The notes beneath the pieces were generated by a model. It saw nothing but the letters and a program-made list of their open reading frames with translations, was not told the origin of the DNA and ran no database searches. From Pseudomonas viridiflava (GTDB taxonomy: Bacteria; Pseudomonadota; Gammaproteobacteria; Pseudomonadales; Pseudomonadaceae): 64,000 nucleotides of DNA. Position numbers and translations under genes: made by a program. The stretch is taken from the NCBI RefSeq assembly GCF_900602065.1, contig NZ_UWFN01000095.1, positions 1-64,000 of the forward strand, in the 5' to 3' direction. Positions 47,614 through 63,919 of this stretch are shown in pieces; the stretch's first letter is position 1, and every line of letters starts with the position of its first letter.

Positions 47614-48801
47614 TCAATCAGCCTGACGACGCAGGAAAGCCGGGATATCCAGGTAATCCAGATCGTCATTCGGACTCATTTTTGCGGCTGTAGCGCCTGC
47701 GTGAGCCTGATTGCGCATCACGGTAGGACGATCCAGGTCGCGGTAGTTGACCGACGGGGCTTCCTGACGAGCAGCAGCAGGCTGAGCCTGAGACGGCTGG
47801 GCAGTTTGCAGGGTGTTGTCGATAACCTTCACAGGCTTCTCGATTTTCGCGCCCAGACCGGTGGCAACCACAGTCACGTGCAGCTCGTCGCGCATGTCCG
47901 GATCGATAACAGTACCGACCTTGACCATTGCGTGCTCAGAGGCGAACGCTTCGATGATGCTACCCACGTCCGAGTACTCACCCAGAGACAGGTCAGGACC
48001 GGCAGTGATGTTGACCAGGATGCCGCGAGCGCCCTGCAGGTTGACGTCTTCGAGCAGCGGGTTACGAATGGCTGCTTCAGTCGCTTCACGTGCACGGTTC
48101 GGACCGCTGGCGCAGCCAGTGCCCATCATTGCCATGCCCATTTCGCTCATCACGGTACGCACGTCGGCAAAGTCGACGTTGATCATGCCCGGACGTTTGA
48201 TGATGTCGGAGATACCGCGAACGGCACCGGCCAGAACATCGTCTGCCTTGGCGAAAGCCGACAGCAGGCTGGCGTCTTTACCGAGGATGGTCAGCAGCTT
48301 CTCGTTAGGAATGGTGATCAACGAGTCGACGCTTTCAGACAGCATGCGGATGCCTTCATCGGCGATCTGCATACGCTTGCGACCTTCGAACGGGAACGGA
48401 CGAGTCACCACCGCTACGGTGAGAATGCCCATTTCCTTGGCCACTTCAGCAATGATCGGAGCTGCACCGGTACCGGTACCGCCGCCCATGCCAGTGGTGA
48501 TGAAAACCATGTTGGTGCCCTGCAGAACTTCTGCAATGCGCTCACGATCTTCCAAAGCAGCCTGACGGCCTACTTCAGGGTTGGCGCCAGCGCCAAGACC
48601 TTTGGTAACGCCAGTACCCAGTTGCAGGATGGTACGTGCGCCGATGTTTTTCAGCGCTTGAGCATCAGTGTTGGCGCAGATGAATTCCACACCTTCGATG
48701 TTGCTCTTGACCATGTGATTAACGGCGTTGCCGCCACCACCACCCACACCGATAACTTTGATTACCGGGCTTTGCGGGACGTTGTCTACGAGTTCGAACA
48801 T
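47614..48801 (-). CDS. ftsZ: Cell division GTPase FtsZ
   Basis: A 395-residue tubulin-like protein forming the Z ring. It starts MFELVDNVPQ; the GTP tubulin signature GGGTGTG is at 106-112, and the conserved C-terminal tail DDLDYLDIPAFLRRQAD binds FtsA and ZipA. The start at 48801 with AGGAGAGGG upstream was chosen over an 81-codon extension into ftsA. It follows ftsA by 67 bases, leaving room for an internal promoter. Confidence 0.98.
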   Translation of the reverse strand: MFELVDNVPQSPVIKVIGVGGGGGNAVNHMVKSNIEGVEFICANTDAQALKNIGARTILQLGTGVTKGLGAGANPEVGRQAALEDRERIAEVLQGTNMVFITTGMGGGTGTGAAPIIAEVAKEMGILTVAVVTRPFPFEGRKRMQIADEGIRMLSESVDSLITIPNEKLLTILGKDASLLSAFAKADDVLAGAVRGISDIIKRPGMINVDFADVRTVMSEMGMAMMGTGCASGPNRAREATEAAIRNPLLEDVNLQGARGILVNITAGPDLSLGEYSDVGSIIEAFASEHAMVKVGTVIDPDMRDELHVTVVATGLGAKIEKPVKVIDNTLQTAQPSQAQPAAARQEAPSVNYRDLDRPTVMRNQAHAGATAAKMSPNDDLDYLDIPAFLRRQAD

Positions 48802-48868
48802 TTTCCCTCTCCTTTCATTCTCTAGTTTTTTTGCCTGGTGCCCACTGCTGCCATTACTGCCTTGAGGC

Positions 48869-50128
48869 TTAGAAGTTGCCTTGCACCCAGCGCTTGAAGC
48901 GTTCAAGCACTGGAGCTTTAGGCTCATCTCCATAGCCGCTACTGCTACTACTGATCCCGGACAAAGAGAAACCGTCAGACTGCTTTTGCAGCCCGTACAG
49001 CAACAAGCCGACACCGGTGGAATAAATCGGGTTACGCACGACATCTGCGAGCCCTTTGACGCTATGCGGCACGCCCAGGCGTACCGGCATATGGAAGATT
49101 TCCTCGGCCAGTTCGACCGCGCCTTCCATTTTCGAGGTACCGCCGGTCAGCACGATGCCGGCCGGGATAAGGTCTTCGTAGCCACTGCGACGCAGTTCCG
49201 CCTGAATCAGGGTGAACAGCTCGTCGTAGCGAGGCTCGACCACTTCGGCCAGGGCCTGACGCGACAGTTCGCGCGGAGGACGGTCGCCAACGCTTGGCAC
49301 TTTGATCGTCTCACCTGCACCGGCCAGTTTGGCCAGGGCACAGGCGTAGCGAATCTTGATCTCTTCGGCGTATTGCGTCGGGGTACGCAAGGCCATGGCG
49401 ATGTCGTTGGTGACTTGATCACCGGCAATCGGGATCACTGCGGTGTGGCGAATCGCGCCTTCGGTGAAGATCGCGATGTCGGTGGTGCCGCCACCGATGT
49501 CCACCAGGCACACGCCCAGCTCTTTTTCGTCATCGGTCAGGACCGAGTACGCCGAAGCCAGTTGCTCAAGAATGATGTCGTCAATTTCAAGGCCACAGCG
49601 GCGCACGCACTTCTCGATGTTCTGCGCGGCGTTCACTGCACAGGTCACCACATGCACCTTGGCTTCCAGACGTACGCCCGACATACCCAGTGGCTCACGA
49701 ACGCCTTCCTGGTTATCGATCACGTAATCCTGCGGCAAGGTGTGCAATACACGCTGGTCAGCCGGGATCGCTACAGCCTGGGCCGCATCGAGTACGCGCT
49801 CCAGATCCGCCGAGCTCACCTCACGGTCGCGAATCGCGACGATACCGTGGGAGTTGAGGCTGCGAATGTGATTGCCGGCCACGCCGACGAACGCCGAGTG
49901 GATACGGCAGCCCGCCATCAACTGAGCCTCCTCCACTGCGCGCTGGATCGACTGAACGGTGGATTCGATATTCACCACCACGCCCTTTTTCAGGCCGCGG
50001 GATGGGTGCGTACCGATACCGACAATTTCCAGCGTGCCATCGGCCGCGACTTCGCCTACCAGCGCCACCACCTTGGAGGTGCCGATATCCAAGCCAACGA
50101 TCATTTTGCCGCTTTGCACGTTTGCCAT
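48869..50128 (-). CDS. ftsA: Cell division protein FtsA
   Basis: A 419-residue actin-like protein tethering FtsZ to the membrane. ATP motifs MIVGLDIGTSKVVALVGEV (about 9-27) and VDIGGGTTDIAIF are present. The last residues ERFKRWVQGNF form the amphipathic membrane-targeting helix. The start at 50128 was chosen with AGAGG upstream, rather than one 23 codons earlier. It follows ftsQ by 14 bases. Confidence 0.97.
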   Translation of the reverse strand: MANVQSGKMIVGLDIGTSKVVALVGEVAADGTLEIVGIGTHPSRGLKKGVVVNIESTVQSIQRAVEEAQLMAGCRIHSAFVGVAGNHIRSLNSHGIVAIRDREVSSADLERVLDAAQAVAIPADQRVLHTLPQDYVIDNQEGVREPLGMSGVRLEAKVHVVTCAVNAAQNIEKCVRRCGLEIDDIILEQLASAYSVLTDDEKELGVCLVDIGGGTTDIAIFTEGAIRHTAVIPIAGDQVTNDIAMALRTPTQYAEEIKIRYACALAKLAGAGETIKVPSVGDRPPRELSRQALAEVVEPRYDELFTLIQAELRRSGYEDLIPAGIVLTGGTSKMEGAVELAEEIFHMPVRLGVPHSVKGLADVVRNPIYSTGVGLLLYGLQKQSDGFSLSGISSSSSGYGDEPKAPVLERFKRWVQGNF

Positions 50129-50142
50129 GGTCCTGCCTCTTG

Positions 50143-51009
50143 TCAATTCTTCGCGACGGCGGGTTTGTCCGTCGGAGGCGCTGTCTGCTCGCGCCACCCC
50201 ACGGCAAGGCCGTTGGAGTAGCGCAGGTCGATGCGCGCAATATTCGTGATCTGTTCTTTAAGCGTTTTGTCGTAAATGGCGATAAAACGGCGCATTTTTT
50301 CTACAAGGCGATCGCGTCCCAGCAACAACTCGATACCGGGACCCGCACTGCCCGCGCCCGTGGTCAAAAACCAGCTCCCACGTTCACGTAATTCCAGCCG
50401 AGCGATGGAGAACCCCATTGGGCGCAACATCTGACTCAACACCTGATACTGCTGCATCACTTGCTGCTGGGCCCGCTGTGGGCCAAACAATTGCGGCAAG
50501 TGTTCGTAATTGGCCAGCTCGCGTGGTGTAAATGCTTCGCCCTGATTGTTGAGCAGTGCTTCATCACCCCAGCGCGCCACTGGCAATTGTTCTTCCAGGC
50601 GGATCACAACCTGATCCGGCCATACCCGTCGTACTTCTGCGTGGGCAATCCACGGCATTTTTTCCAGCTCACTGCGCATGGCGGCAAGGTCGATGGTGAA
50701 AAAGCTCGCCGCAACATAAGGCGCGATCCGCTGTTGCACCGCTTGCTGGCTGATATAGCTCAGGTCGCCCTGAACATTTATCTTGGTGATCGGCCGGTCG
50801 GCGTAGGGCAGCAACCGCTGTGCGCCCTCGTAAACGCCATACCCCAACGCAACCATCAGTACCAACCAGCCCATCTTTTTAAAGAAACCGCCCACTTTGG
50901 CTTTCGGCAAACGCGCCGACAGCGGTTCCTTGGCAACCATGCGACTGGCACCACGCGGCACCGGCTTGCGGCCGGTTGCTGGAGGCTGATGACGCGCCGT
51001 CGCGTTCAT
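50143..51009 (-). CDS. ftsQ: Cell division protein FtsQ
   Basis: A 288-residue bitopic divisome protein. A cytoplasmic basic tail (1-44), TM about 45-65 ([20 protein letters not shown]), a POTRA domain (about 73-140, [16 protein letters not shown]) and a periplasmic beta domain. It bridges FtsL/FtsB to the late divisome. It lies 3 bases after ddlB. Confidence 0.94.
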   Translation of the reverse strand: MNATARHQPPATGRKPVPRGASRMVAKEPLSARLPKAKVGGFFKKMGWLVLMVALGYGVYEGAQRLLPYADRPITKINVQGDLSYISQQAVQQRIAPYVAASFFTIDLAAMRSELEKMPWIAHAEVRRVWPDQVVIRLEEQLPVARWGDEALLNNQGEAFTPRELANYEHLPQLFGPQRAQQQVMQQYQVLSQMLRPMGFSIARLELRERGSWFLTTGAGSAGPGIELLLGRDRLVEKMRRFIAIYDKTLKEQITNIARIDLRYSNGLAVGWREQTAPPTDKPAVAKN

Positions 51010-51012
51010 GAC

Positions 51013-53421
<2,409 letters not shown>

Positions 53422-53429
<8 letters not shown>

Positions 53430-54492
53430 GAGCCACCTCCAGACAGATATCTACAACAGTATTGGTTGCATCAGGCTTGGCCAGCCGGCGGGCGGTACGA
53501 GCCATGGTGTTGAGTTGTTCGGGTTGCATCAAAACCTCTTTCAGACGCGCCGCCATATCGGCTGCGTCAGTTGTCGCTTGTGGCATGACGAAGGCTGCAC
53601 CCTCGTGAGCCAGATAGTCGGCGTTACGGGACTGGTGATCGTCGATCGCATGGGGCAACGGCACCAACAGCGAGGGCAGTCCGGCCGCCGCCAATTCACT
53701 GATGGTCAGCGCGCCTGCGCGACAGACCACCAGGTCGGCCCAGCCATAGGCTTGGGCCATGTCTTTGATGAAGGGGGCGACCTGCGCCTCGACACCGGCA
53801 GTGCGATAACGCTCAGTGGTGACTTCATCGTGATTCTTGCCAGCCTGATGAAAAACCTCAGGACGAAACTCGGCAGGCACCAGCGAAAGCGCCTCCGGCA
53901 ACAATTTGTTCAGCGGCTCGGCTCCCAGGCTGCCACCCAGGACCAGCAAGCGCGCTTTGCGCCCGGCCAGCGCTTGGCGCGGAGTTTCCAGGAACAGCTC
54001 GGTACGCACCGGGTTACCCGTGGTGCGACGCTTCTCAGAAGCCGCAAAGGTGTTCGGAAAAGCTTCACACACCCGACTGGCGAACGAAGCCAGGCTGCGA
54101 TTGGCAGTACCGGCAACCGCGTTCTGCTCATGAATGATCAAAGGGACTTTGCCCAGCTTCGCGGCAAGACCGCCTGGACCGGTGACATACCCACCGAAGC
54201 CCACTACGCAAACCGGCTTGAGCTCACGCACGACTTTACGTGCCTGCATCAATGCCTTGAGCAACATCAGCGGAGCCTTGAGCAAGGACAGTCGGCCCTT
54301 GCCACGCAAACCGGTGACATTGATAAGGTGCAAAGCGAATCCAGCCTGCGGCACCAGTTCGTTCTCGATGCCCCGGGGCGTACCGAGCCAGTGCACCTTG
54401 TAACCACGGGCCTGAAACTCGCGCGCGCATGCCAGCGCCGGGAATACATGTCCGCCGGTTCCGCCTGCCATGATCAGCACGTTAGCGTCCAT
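53422..54492 (-). CDS. murG: Lipid II synthase MurG
   Basis: A 356-residue peripheral membrane glycosyltransferase (GT28) adding GlcNAc to lipid I. The acceptor-side motif [11 protein letters not shown] (10-20) and donor-side [20 protein letters not shown] and [20 protein letters not shown] are present. The start [10 protein letters not shown] at 54492 overlaps the ftsW end by 11 bases. Confidence 0.97.
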
Positions 54493-55696
54493 GGTTAGGC
54501 TCCTCGGCGAAGTCACTTTCATTGAATTCCGCTTCTTCGCTGCCCATGTTGTTGCGCGACTCCCACTCGATCCGCAACAGCAGACCCAGGCTTGCGCAGC
54601 AGATCACCAACGAGCTGCCGCCGTAGCTGAGGAACGGCAAGGTCAAACCTTTGGTCGGCAACAGGCCGACGTTCACACCGATGTTGATCAGGAACTGGCC
54701 GATCCACAGGAACGCCAGACCGTAAGCAACATAGGCACCGAAAAACTGCTTGGCGCGCTCGGCCCACATGCCGATGTACATGGCGCGGATACTGACGAAT
54801 ACGAACAGCGCGACAGTCAACAGTGAACCGACTACGCCCAGCTCTTCGGCGAGCACCGAGAACACGAAGTCAGTGTGGGCTTCCGGCAGATAGAACTGCT
54901 TCTGCACGCTGTTGCCCAGACCAACGCCCAGCCATTCGCCACGACCAAACGCGATCAACGCCTGGGTCAACTGATAGCCGGAACCGAACTGATCAGACCA
55001 CGGATCGGTGAAGGTAATCAGACGTGCCATCCGATACGGTTGCGCTTGCACCAGTACGAACACCGCCCCAACCGCCAGAGCAACCATCAGACTGAAACGG
55101 AACAGACCAACACCACCAAGGAACAGCATGGCAGCTGCAGCGCCCATCATCACAACGGTGGCACCGAAGTCCGGCTCCATGAGCAGCAGACCGGCCATTG
55201 GCAGCAAAACGATGAAAGGCTTGAAGAAGCCCATCCAGCTTTCACGTACTTCCTGCTGGCGGCGAATAAGGTAACCGGCAAGGAAAATCACCACGAAGAC
55301 TTTGGCGATTTCCGAAGGCTGTACGTTGAACATGCCGAAGCCGATCCAGCGCATCGAGCCGTTCACCTCACGACCAATGCCCGGCACCAGCACCATGACC
55401 AGCAAGCCGAATGCGCCTAACAGCATCATCCAGCCCAGACGCTGCCAGGTGGCGACCGGAATCATCATGGTCAAGCCACAAGCGAAGATGCCGATGATCA
55501 TGTAGATCAAATGGCGGGTCATCATGTAGAGCGTGTTGCCGGAGTTCACCGCTGCCACTTCAGAGGAAGCGGAGGTGATCATCACCAGGCCCAGACCCAA
55601 CAATGCGAGACAGCCAGCCAGCATCGGGAAGTCGAGGTCGATGCCACGGCCACTGATGATCGGGGACGGGAAAGGCTTGATTACGCCGAAGATCAT
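54482..55696 (-). CDS. ftsW: SEDS peptidoglycan glycosyltransferase FtsW
   Basis: A 404-residue polytopic SEDS protein polymerising septal glycan with FtsI as partner. It shows about ten hydrophobic segments, the catalytic-region MEPDFGATVVM (Asp) and PFLSYGGSSL near the end. The start at 55696 (MIFGVIKPFPSP) overlaps the murD stop by four bases; the longer frame was rejected for that reason. Confidence 0.96.
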   Translation of the reverse strand: MIFGVIKPFPSPIISGRGIDLDFPMLAGCLALLGLGLVMITSASSEVAAVNSGNTLYMMTRHLIYMIIGIFACGLTMMIPVATWQRLGWMMLLGAFGLLVMVLVPGIGREVNGSMRWIGFGMFNVQPSEIAKVFVVIFLAGYLIRRQQEVRESWMGFFKPFIVLLPMAGLLLMEPDFGATVVMMGAAAAMLFLGGVGLFRFSLMVALAVGAVFVLVQAQPYRMARLITFTDPWSDQFGSGYQLTQALIAFGRGEWLGVGLGNSVQKQFYLPEAHTDFVFSVLAEELGVVGSLLTVALFVFVSIRAMYIGMWAERAKQFFGAYVAYGLAFLWIGQFLINIGVNVGLLPTKGLTLPFLSYGGSSLVICCASLGLLLRIEWESRNNMGSEEAEFNESDFAEEPNHGR

Positions 55697-57039
55697 GACA
55701 AGTCCCCCACGGCTTGCGCGAACAGGCGACCGCGCTCTTCGTAGTTCTTGAACATGTCGAAACTGGCGCACGCCGGAGACAGCAGTACCGCGTCACCCGA
55801 CTGTGCGATCTCGGCGCAACGCAATACCGCGTCGTCCAGAGTTGCAACGCGTACCAGTGCTACATCATCACCCAGAGCCTGGGCAATGAGCTCGGCGTCA
55901 CGGCCGATCAGCACCACCGCGCGGCAGTTGGCAGCGACCGGCGCACGCAGACCACTGAAATCGGCACCCTTGCCGTCACCACCGGCGATCAACACCAGCT
56001 TGCCTTCGATATCAGCACCGAGGCCTTCGATAGCCGCCAGTGCAGCACCGACGTTGGTGGCCTTGGAATCATCGTAATAGCTCACGCCATTGCGCTCACG
56101 CAGCCATTGGCAGCGATGCTCCAGGCCTCCGAAGCTGCGCAGGCTGGAAAGCATGGCGTCCATCGGCAAACCAACAGCGTGGCCCAGCGCGAGCGCAGCC
56201 AAGGCGTTGGCCTGGTTATGCGCGCCACGGATTTTCAATTCACGTGCCGGCATCAGATTTTCGAATTGGAAGGCGAGGTACTTTTCGCCATCTTCTTCGC
56301 GCAAACCGAAGCCATGGAAATCGGGTTTGTTCAGGCCGAAGGTCCAACACGGCAGGCCTTCACCAATCAACGGCCGGGTCAGCACGTCCTGACGGTTGAC
56401 CACTACCTGACGAGCACCACGGAATACACGATGCTTGGCCAAATGGTAGGCAGGCAAACCGCTGTACCGGTCCATGTGGTCTTCACTGATGTTCAACACG
56501 GTCGCCACTTCTGCGCCGAGTTGATCGGTGGTTTCCAACTGGAAGCTCGAAAGCTCCATGACATAAAGCTCGATGTCATCGCTGAGCAGATCCAGCGCGG
56601 GCGTCCCAAGATTGCCGCCAACCGCAACGCGCTTGCCCGCTGCAGCAGCCATCTCGCCGACCAGCGTGGTCACCGTGCTTTTCGCGTTGGAGCCAGTGAT
56701 CGCAATGATCGGAGCCTTCGCGTAACGGGCAAACAATTCGATGTCGCCGGACAGCTTCACGCCGCGCGCGGCTGCTTGCTGCAATGCCGGGGTAGCGAGC
56801 GCAAGACCGGGGCTCACGTACAACTCGTCGGCACGGCACAGGAATTCGACGTCCAGTTCGCCACAACGCACATCCACCTGCGGATAGTCACGACGCAAGG
56901 TCGCCAGCTCCGGTGGATTTTCCCGCGTATCGGCCACAGCAAACGACACGCCCCGGCTCGCCAGAAAGCGAACCAGGGACATGCCGCTCTTGCCGAGGCC
57001 GACAATGATGCGGAAATGGTCTGAAGCGATAAGAGACAC
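55693..57039 (-). CDS. murD: UDP-N-acetylmuramoylalanine-D-glutamate ligase
   Basis: A 448-residue Mur ligase adding D-Glu. The P-loop reads GSNAKST (116-122), Ala119 standing where the E. coli enzyme has Gly. The central and C-terminal Mur domains are complete (DDSKATNVGAALAAIEGL near 310). It starts five bases after mraY and overlaps ftsW. Confidence 0.97.
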   Translation of the reverse strand: MSLIASDHFRIIVGLGKSGMSLVRFLASRGVSFAVADTRENPPELATLRRDYPQVDVRCGELDVEFLCRADELYVSPGLALATPALQQAAARGVKLSGDIELFARYAKAPIIAITGSNAKSTVTTLVGEMAAAAGKRVAVGGNLGTPALDLLSDDIELYVMELSSFQLETTDQLGAEVATVLNISEDHMDRYSGLPAYHLAKHRVFRGARQVVVNRQDVLTRPLIGEGLPCWTFGLNKPDFHGFGLREEDGEKYLAFQFENLMPARELKIRGAHNQANALAALALGHAVGLPMDAMLSSLRSFGGLEHRCQWLRERNGVSYYDDSKATNVGAALAAIEGLGADIEGKLVLIAGGDGKGADFSGLRAPVAANCRAVVLIGRDAELIAQALGDDVALVRVATLDDAVLRCAEIAQSGDAVLLSPACASFDMFKNYEERGRLFAQAVGDLS

Positions 57040-57044
57040 TCGTT

Positions 57045-58127
57045 CTACCTCAGTTTCAGCGTGGCAAGACCGATCAACACGAGAATCACGGTGATGATCC
57101 AGAAACGGACGATCACACGCGGCTCGGGCCAGCCTTTGAGTTCAAAGTGGTGGTGGATCGGCGCCATGCGGAAAACGCGGCGGCCGGTCAACTTAAAGGA
57201 TGCAACCTGAATAACGACTGACAGGGTTTCCATCACGAACACGCCGCCCATGATGAACAGAACGATTTCCTGACGAACGATGACCGCGATGGTGCCCAGT
57301 GCGGCACCCAATGCCAGTGCGCCGACGTCACCCATGAAGACCTGGGCCGGATAGGTGTTGAACCACAGGAAGCCCAGCCCGGCACCGATCAACGCGCCAC
57401 AGAACACGATGAGTTCGCCCGCGCCCGGCACATAAGGAATCAACAGGTATTCGGCGAACTTCACGTTACCGGACAGGTAGCAGAAGATACCCAGCGCACC
57501 GCCCACAAGGACGGTTGGCAGGATGGCCAGGCCGTCGAGGCCGTCGGTCAGGTTGACCGCGTTACTGGAGCCGACGATCACGAAGTAGGTCAGCACGATG
57601 AAGCCGATGCCCAGCGCGATACTGGCGTCTTTGAACATCGGGATAATCAGCGTGGTTTCTACGGCCGATGGCGCGGTCACATAAAGGAAGATCGCGGCGC
57701 AGAGACCGAATACTGACTGCCAGAAATACTTCCAGCGACTTGGCAGGCCTTTCGAGTTCTTTTCGATGACTTTGCGGTAATCGTCTACCCAGCCGATGCC
57801 GCCGAATAGCAACGTCACCAGCAGCACGACCCAGACATAGCGATTGCTCAGGTCAGCCCAGAGCAACGTGCTGATGCCGATGGACGACAGAATCAGCGCA
57901 CCGCCCATGGTTGGCGTGCCGGATTTGGACAGGTGAGACTGCGGCCCGTCGTTACGCACAGACTGACCGATCTGGCGCATCTGCAATGCACGGATCATCC
58001 ACGGGCCCAGGCACAGCGACAGCGACAATGCAGTAAGCACGCCGAGGATCCCGCGCAGGGTCAGGTATTGGAAGACCGCGAAGCCTTTGTGAAACTGTTG
58101 CAGAAACTCGGCCAGCAGCAGCAGCAT
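57045..58127 (-). CDS. mraY: Phospho-MurNAc-pentapeptide translocase MraY
   Basis: A 360-residue, ten-segment inner-membrane enzyme making lipid I from UDP-MurNAc-pentapeptide and undecaprenyl phosphate. The Asp-rich [12 protein letters not shown] and [11 protein letters not shown] are conserved catalytic loops, and [17 protein letters not shown] holds the HHH motif. Start overlaps the murF stop by one base (TAATG). Confidence 0.97.
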   Translation of the reverse strand: MLLLLAEFLQQFHKGFAVFQYLTLRGILGVLTALSLSLCLGPWMIRALQMRQIGQSVRNDGPQSHLSKSGTPTMGGALILSSIGISTLLWADLSNRYVWVVLLVTLLFGGIGWVDDYRKVIEKNSKGLPSRWKYFWQSVFGLCAAIFLYVTAPSAVETTLIIPMFKDASIALGIGFIVLTYFVIVGSSNAVNLTDGLDGLAILPTVLVGGALGIFCYLSGNVKFAEYLLIPYVPGAGELIVFCGALIGAGLGFLWFNTYPAQVFMGDVGALALGAALGTIAVIVRQEIVLFIMGGVFVMETLSVVIQVASFKLTGRRVFRMAPIHHHFELKGWPEPRVIVRFWIITVILVLIGLATLKLR

Positions 58128-59497
58128 TAATGTGTCTCCAGGCTAGAACCGCATAGGGCGACAACGACGTTTTCCATCGCAGCGCTCCGCGAGCCCTTGA
58201 TCAGTATTGTGGTTTGAGGATTCTGCTCGGCGCCCAGCGCAGCGATCAGGTCGGTCTGATTGGCAAAATGGCGCGCATGCTCGCCGAAGGCCTTGACGGC
58301 ATGGGCCATCAACGGACCAACGGCATATAGCGCCGACACTTTGCCCGCGGCATAAGCCCCGACGTCGCGATGGCCTTGTTCGGCCCAGTCGCCCAGCTCA
58401 CCAATATCACCGAGGACCAGCACGGTACGGCCAGGGAAACCGGTGAGGATGTCTACGGCAGCATTGATTGAGCTTGGGTTGGCGTTGTAGGTGTCATCAA
58501 TAACGCGCACATCATTGAGACCCAACTGCGCAACGGTGCGGCCTTTGACCGGCTGGACAGCGTTGAGCCCGGAAACGATACCGGCCAGATCAACGCCCAT
58601 CGCATGGCCAGCAGCCGCGGCAGCCAACGCATTGGCCACGTTGTGCACGCCCAGCAGATTGAGCTGGACCGGAGCCGAGCCCAGGGGACTGTTCAGAATG
58701 AAGCCAGGGCAGCCCCGGGCATCAAGCGTGAGTTCCTGCGCATGGAAATCGGCACTCTGATCCGCAATCGCGAAGCTCACGATGCGACGATCGCCAGCGC
58801 GAGCCGCCCAGACAGGGAACGCCTTGTCATCTTTGTTAAGAACAGCGACGCCAAAGCTGTCGAGTCCTTCGAGAATCTCGCCCTTGGCTTCAACTATTTT
58901 GTCAGGCCCGCCGAATTCTCCAACGTGAGCGGTACCCGCGTTGGTAATCAGCGCCACGTGAGGCTTGGTCAGACTGACAGTGAAGGCGATTTCGCCTACA
59001 CGAGATGCACCCATTTCAATCACGGCAGCCGAGTATTCAGGCGCCAGTTCAAGAAGGGTAAGAGGCACGCCCAGTTCATTGTTCAGATTGCCACGGGTAG
59101 CCAGGACCGGCCCTTTGGTGCGCATGACGCTGGCGAGCATTTCTTTAACGGTGGTCTTGCCGCTGGAACCGGTAATCGCTGCCACAGGCTTATCGACGAA
59201 AGCATTGCGGTTGAGCGCACCCAGTTGGGCAAGCGCCTTGCGGGTATCGAGTACAACCAGTTGCGGCAACACAGCATCCGGAATTTCGCGCTCGACCAAT
59301 GCCGCTACAGCGCCTTTGGCTGCAACTTGATTCAGGTAATCATGGCCATCAAAACGCGGGCCTGTCAGGGCTACAAACAGCTGGCCGAGCTTGATAGCGC
59401 GGCTGTCGATGCTCACACCATCGAAAGTGCGATCGTCACCCACAAGACGTGCATCAAGCACAGTGGTCAATTCACTGAGAGATAACGGCCTAAGCAT
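58127..59497 (-). CDS. murF: UDP-MurNAc-tripeptide D-alanyl-D-alanine ligase
   Basis: A 456-residue Mur ligase adding D-Ala-D-Ala. P-loop [12 protein letters not shown] (about 110-121); the C-terminal [18 protein letters not shown] is the family block. It starts within the end of murE (8-base overlap), preceded by GGGAGGTAA, a strong ribosome site. Confidence 0.97.
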   Translation of the reverse strand: MLRPLSLSELTTVLDARLVGDDRTFDGVSIDSRAIKLGQLFVALTGPRFDGHDYLNQVAAKGAVAALVEREIPDAVLPQLVVLDTRKALAQLGALNRNAFVDKPVAAITGSSGKTTVKEMLASVMRTKGPVLATRGNLNNELGVPLTLLELAPEYSAAVIEMGASRVGEIAFTVSLTKPHVALITNAGTAHVGEFGGPDKIVEAKGEILEGLDSFGVAVLNKDDKAFPVWAARAGDRRIVSFAIADQSADFHAQELTLDARGCPGFILNSPLGSAPVQLNLLGVHNVANALAAAAAGHAMGVDLAGIVSGLNAVQPVKGRTVAQLGLNDVRVIDDTYNANPSSINAAVDILTGFPGRTVLVLGDIGELGDWAEQGHRDVGAYAAGKVSALYAVGPLMAHAVKAFGEHARHFANQTDLIAALGAEQNPQTTILIKGSRSAAMENVVVALCGSSLETH

Positions 59498-60952
59498 GGG
59501 TTACCTCCCACGCGGCCAAGGCCTTGGCTGCTTCTTCCAGATCGGAGAATGGCTGGCGCTCGCCGTTGATTTCCTGGTAGTCCTCGTGACCTTTGCCTGC
59601 GAGCACAATCACATCACTGGCCGCAGCGCCAGCAATGATCTCGGCAATCGCCTGACCGCGACCTTCTACAAAACGGATATTTTGTGCTGCGCCGAAACCC
59701 TGACGAATATCATCGAAGATTTGCGCGGGGGCCTCGGTACGCGGGTTGTCGTCGGTCACGAGCACGCTGTCGGCCAGACGCTCGACGACCTCGGCCATCA
59801 ACGGGCGCTTGCCGCGGTCACGATCGCCGCCACAGCCAAACAGGCACGATAAACGCCCTTTGGCATGAGGACGCAGCGCAGTCAGTACTTTTTCAAGCGC
59901 GTCAGGGGTATGGGCGTAATCGACCACCACCAGCGGCTTCGCACCGCCGCCCAGACGCTGCATACGCCCTACCGGGCCTTCCAGCTTCGGCAGCACCTTG
60001 AGGATTTCGTCCAGCGCATAGTCCAGGCCCAGCAATGCGCCAACTGCAGCCAGCACATTGCTCAGGTTGAAACGGCCCAACAGGCTACTGCGCAACAAAT
60101 GCTGACCTTGCGGTGTAACCAGAGTGGCACGCACGCCTTCGTCATCGAATTTCGCATCGCGGCAATACAGATAAGCGCTGGAGTCTTCCAGGCTGTAGGT
60201 GATCAGCCGGGACTCGCGCTTTTCAGCAGCCAGAGTGCGACCGAACTCATCATCGATGTTGATCACCCGGCAACGCAGGTCGGACCAGGCGAACAGCTTG
60301 GCTTTCGCCGCGCCGTAAGCTTCCATGGTCCCGTGGTAGTCCAGATGGTCACGGGACAGATTGGTCAATACCGCAACATCAAAGGCCAGAGCCGTTGCAC
60401 GGCCCTGATCCAGACCATGGGACGAAACTTCGATTGCGACTGCGCGTGCACCGGCCTTTTTCAGGTCAGACAGCGTTGCCTGCACCGCGATAGGGTCCGG
60501 AGTGGTGTGTCGACCGCTTTGCAATGAGCCGTAGAAGCCGGTACCCAACGTCCCGACAATCCCGCAATGCTGACCCAACAAGTCCAACGCCTGCGCGACC
60601 AATTGAGTCACGCTGGTTTTGCCGTTAGTGCCCGTCACGCCAACCATATTGAGGCTGCGGCTCGGATCACCGTAAAAACGCCCGGCAATATCCGACAACT
60701 GAGCAGCAAGGCCTCTGACCGGAATCATCGGCACATCAGTGAGCGGCAATACTTTCGCGCCTTCGACTTCATAGGCCACCGCTGCGGCACCATGCGCCAG
60801 AGCGTCTGTGATGTGATCGCGACCGTCAAAGCGGCCACCGGGCACGGCGAGAAACAAATCGCCGCCGCGCACTTTACGGCTGTCCAGCGTCAACTCGCGA
60901 ATCTGCAGATCGCTGGAAGCATGGGCAAAAATCTTGTTCAGGCTGGACGACA

Positions 60953-60953
<1 letters not shown>
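59490..60953 (-). CDS. murE: UDP-MurNAc-tripeptide synthetase (meso-diaminopimelate adding)
   Basis: A 487-residue Mur ligase. P-loop GTNGKTSVTQL (about 107-117). The motif DNPRTE in the C-terminal domain specifies meso-diaminopimelate rather than lysine, in keeping with a Gram-negative wall. I chose ATG 60953, overlapping the ftsI stop by one base, over a TTG one codon earlier. Confidence 0.97.
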
Positions 60954-63917
<2,964 letters not shown>

Positions 63918-63919
63918 AG

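Noticed and set aside
48881..50221. 446-codon frame opposite ftsA
   Set aside because: Antisense shadow of ftsA; His/Gln-rich composition typical of reversed high-GC codons.
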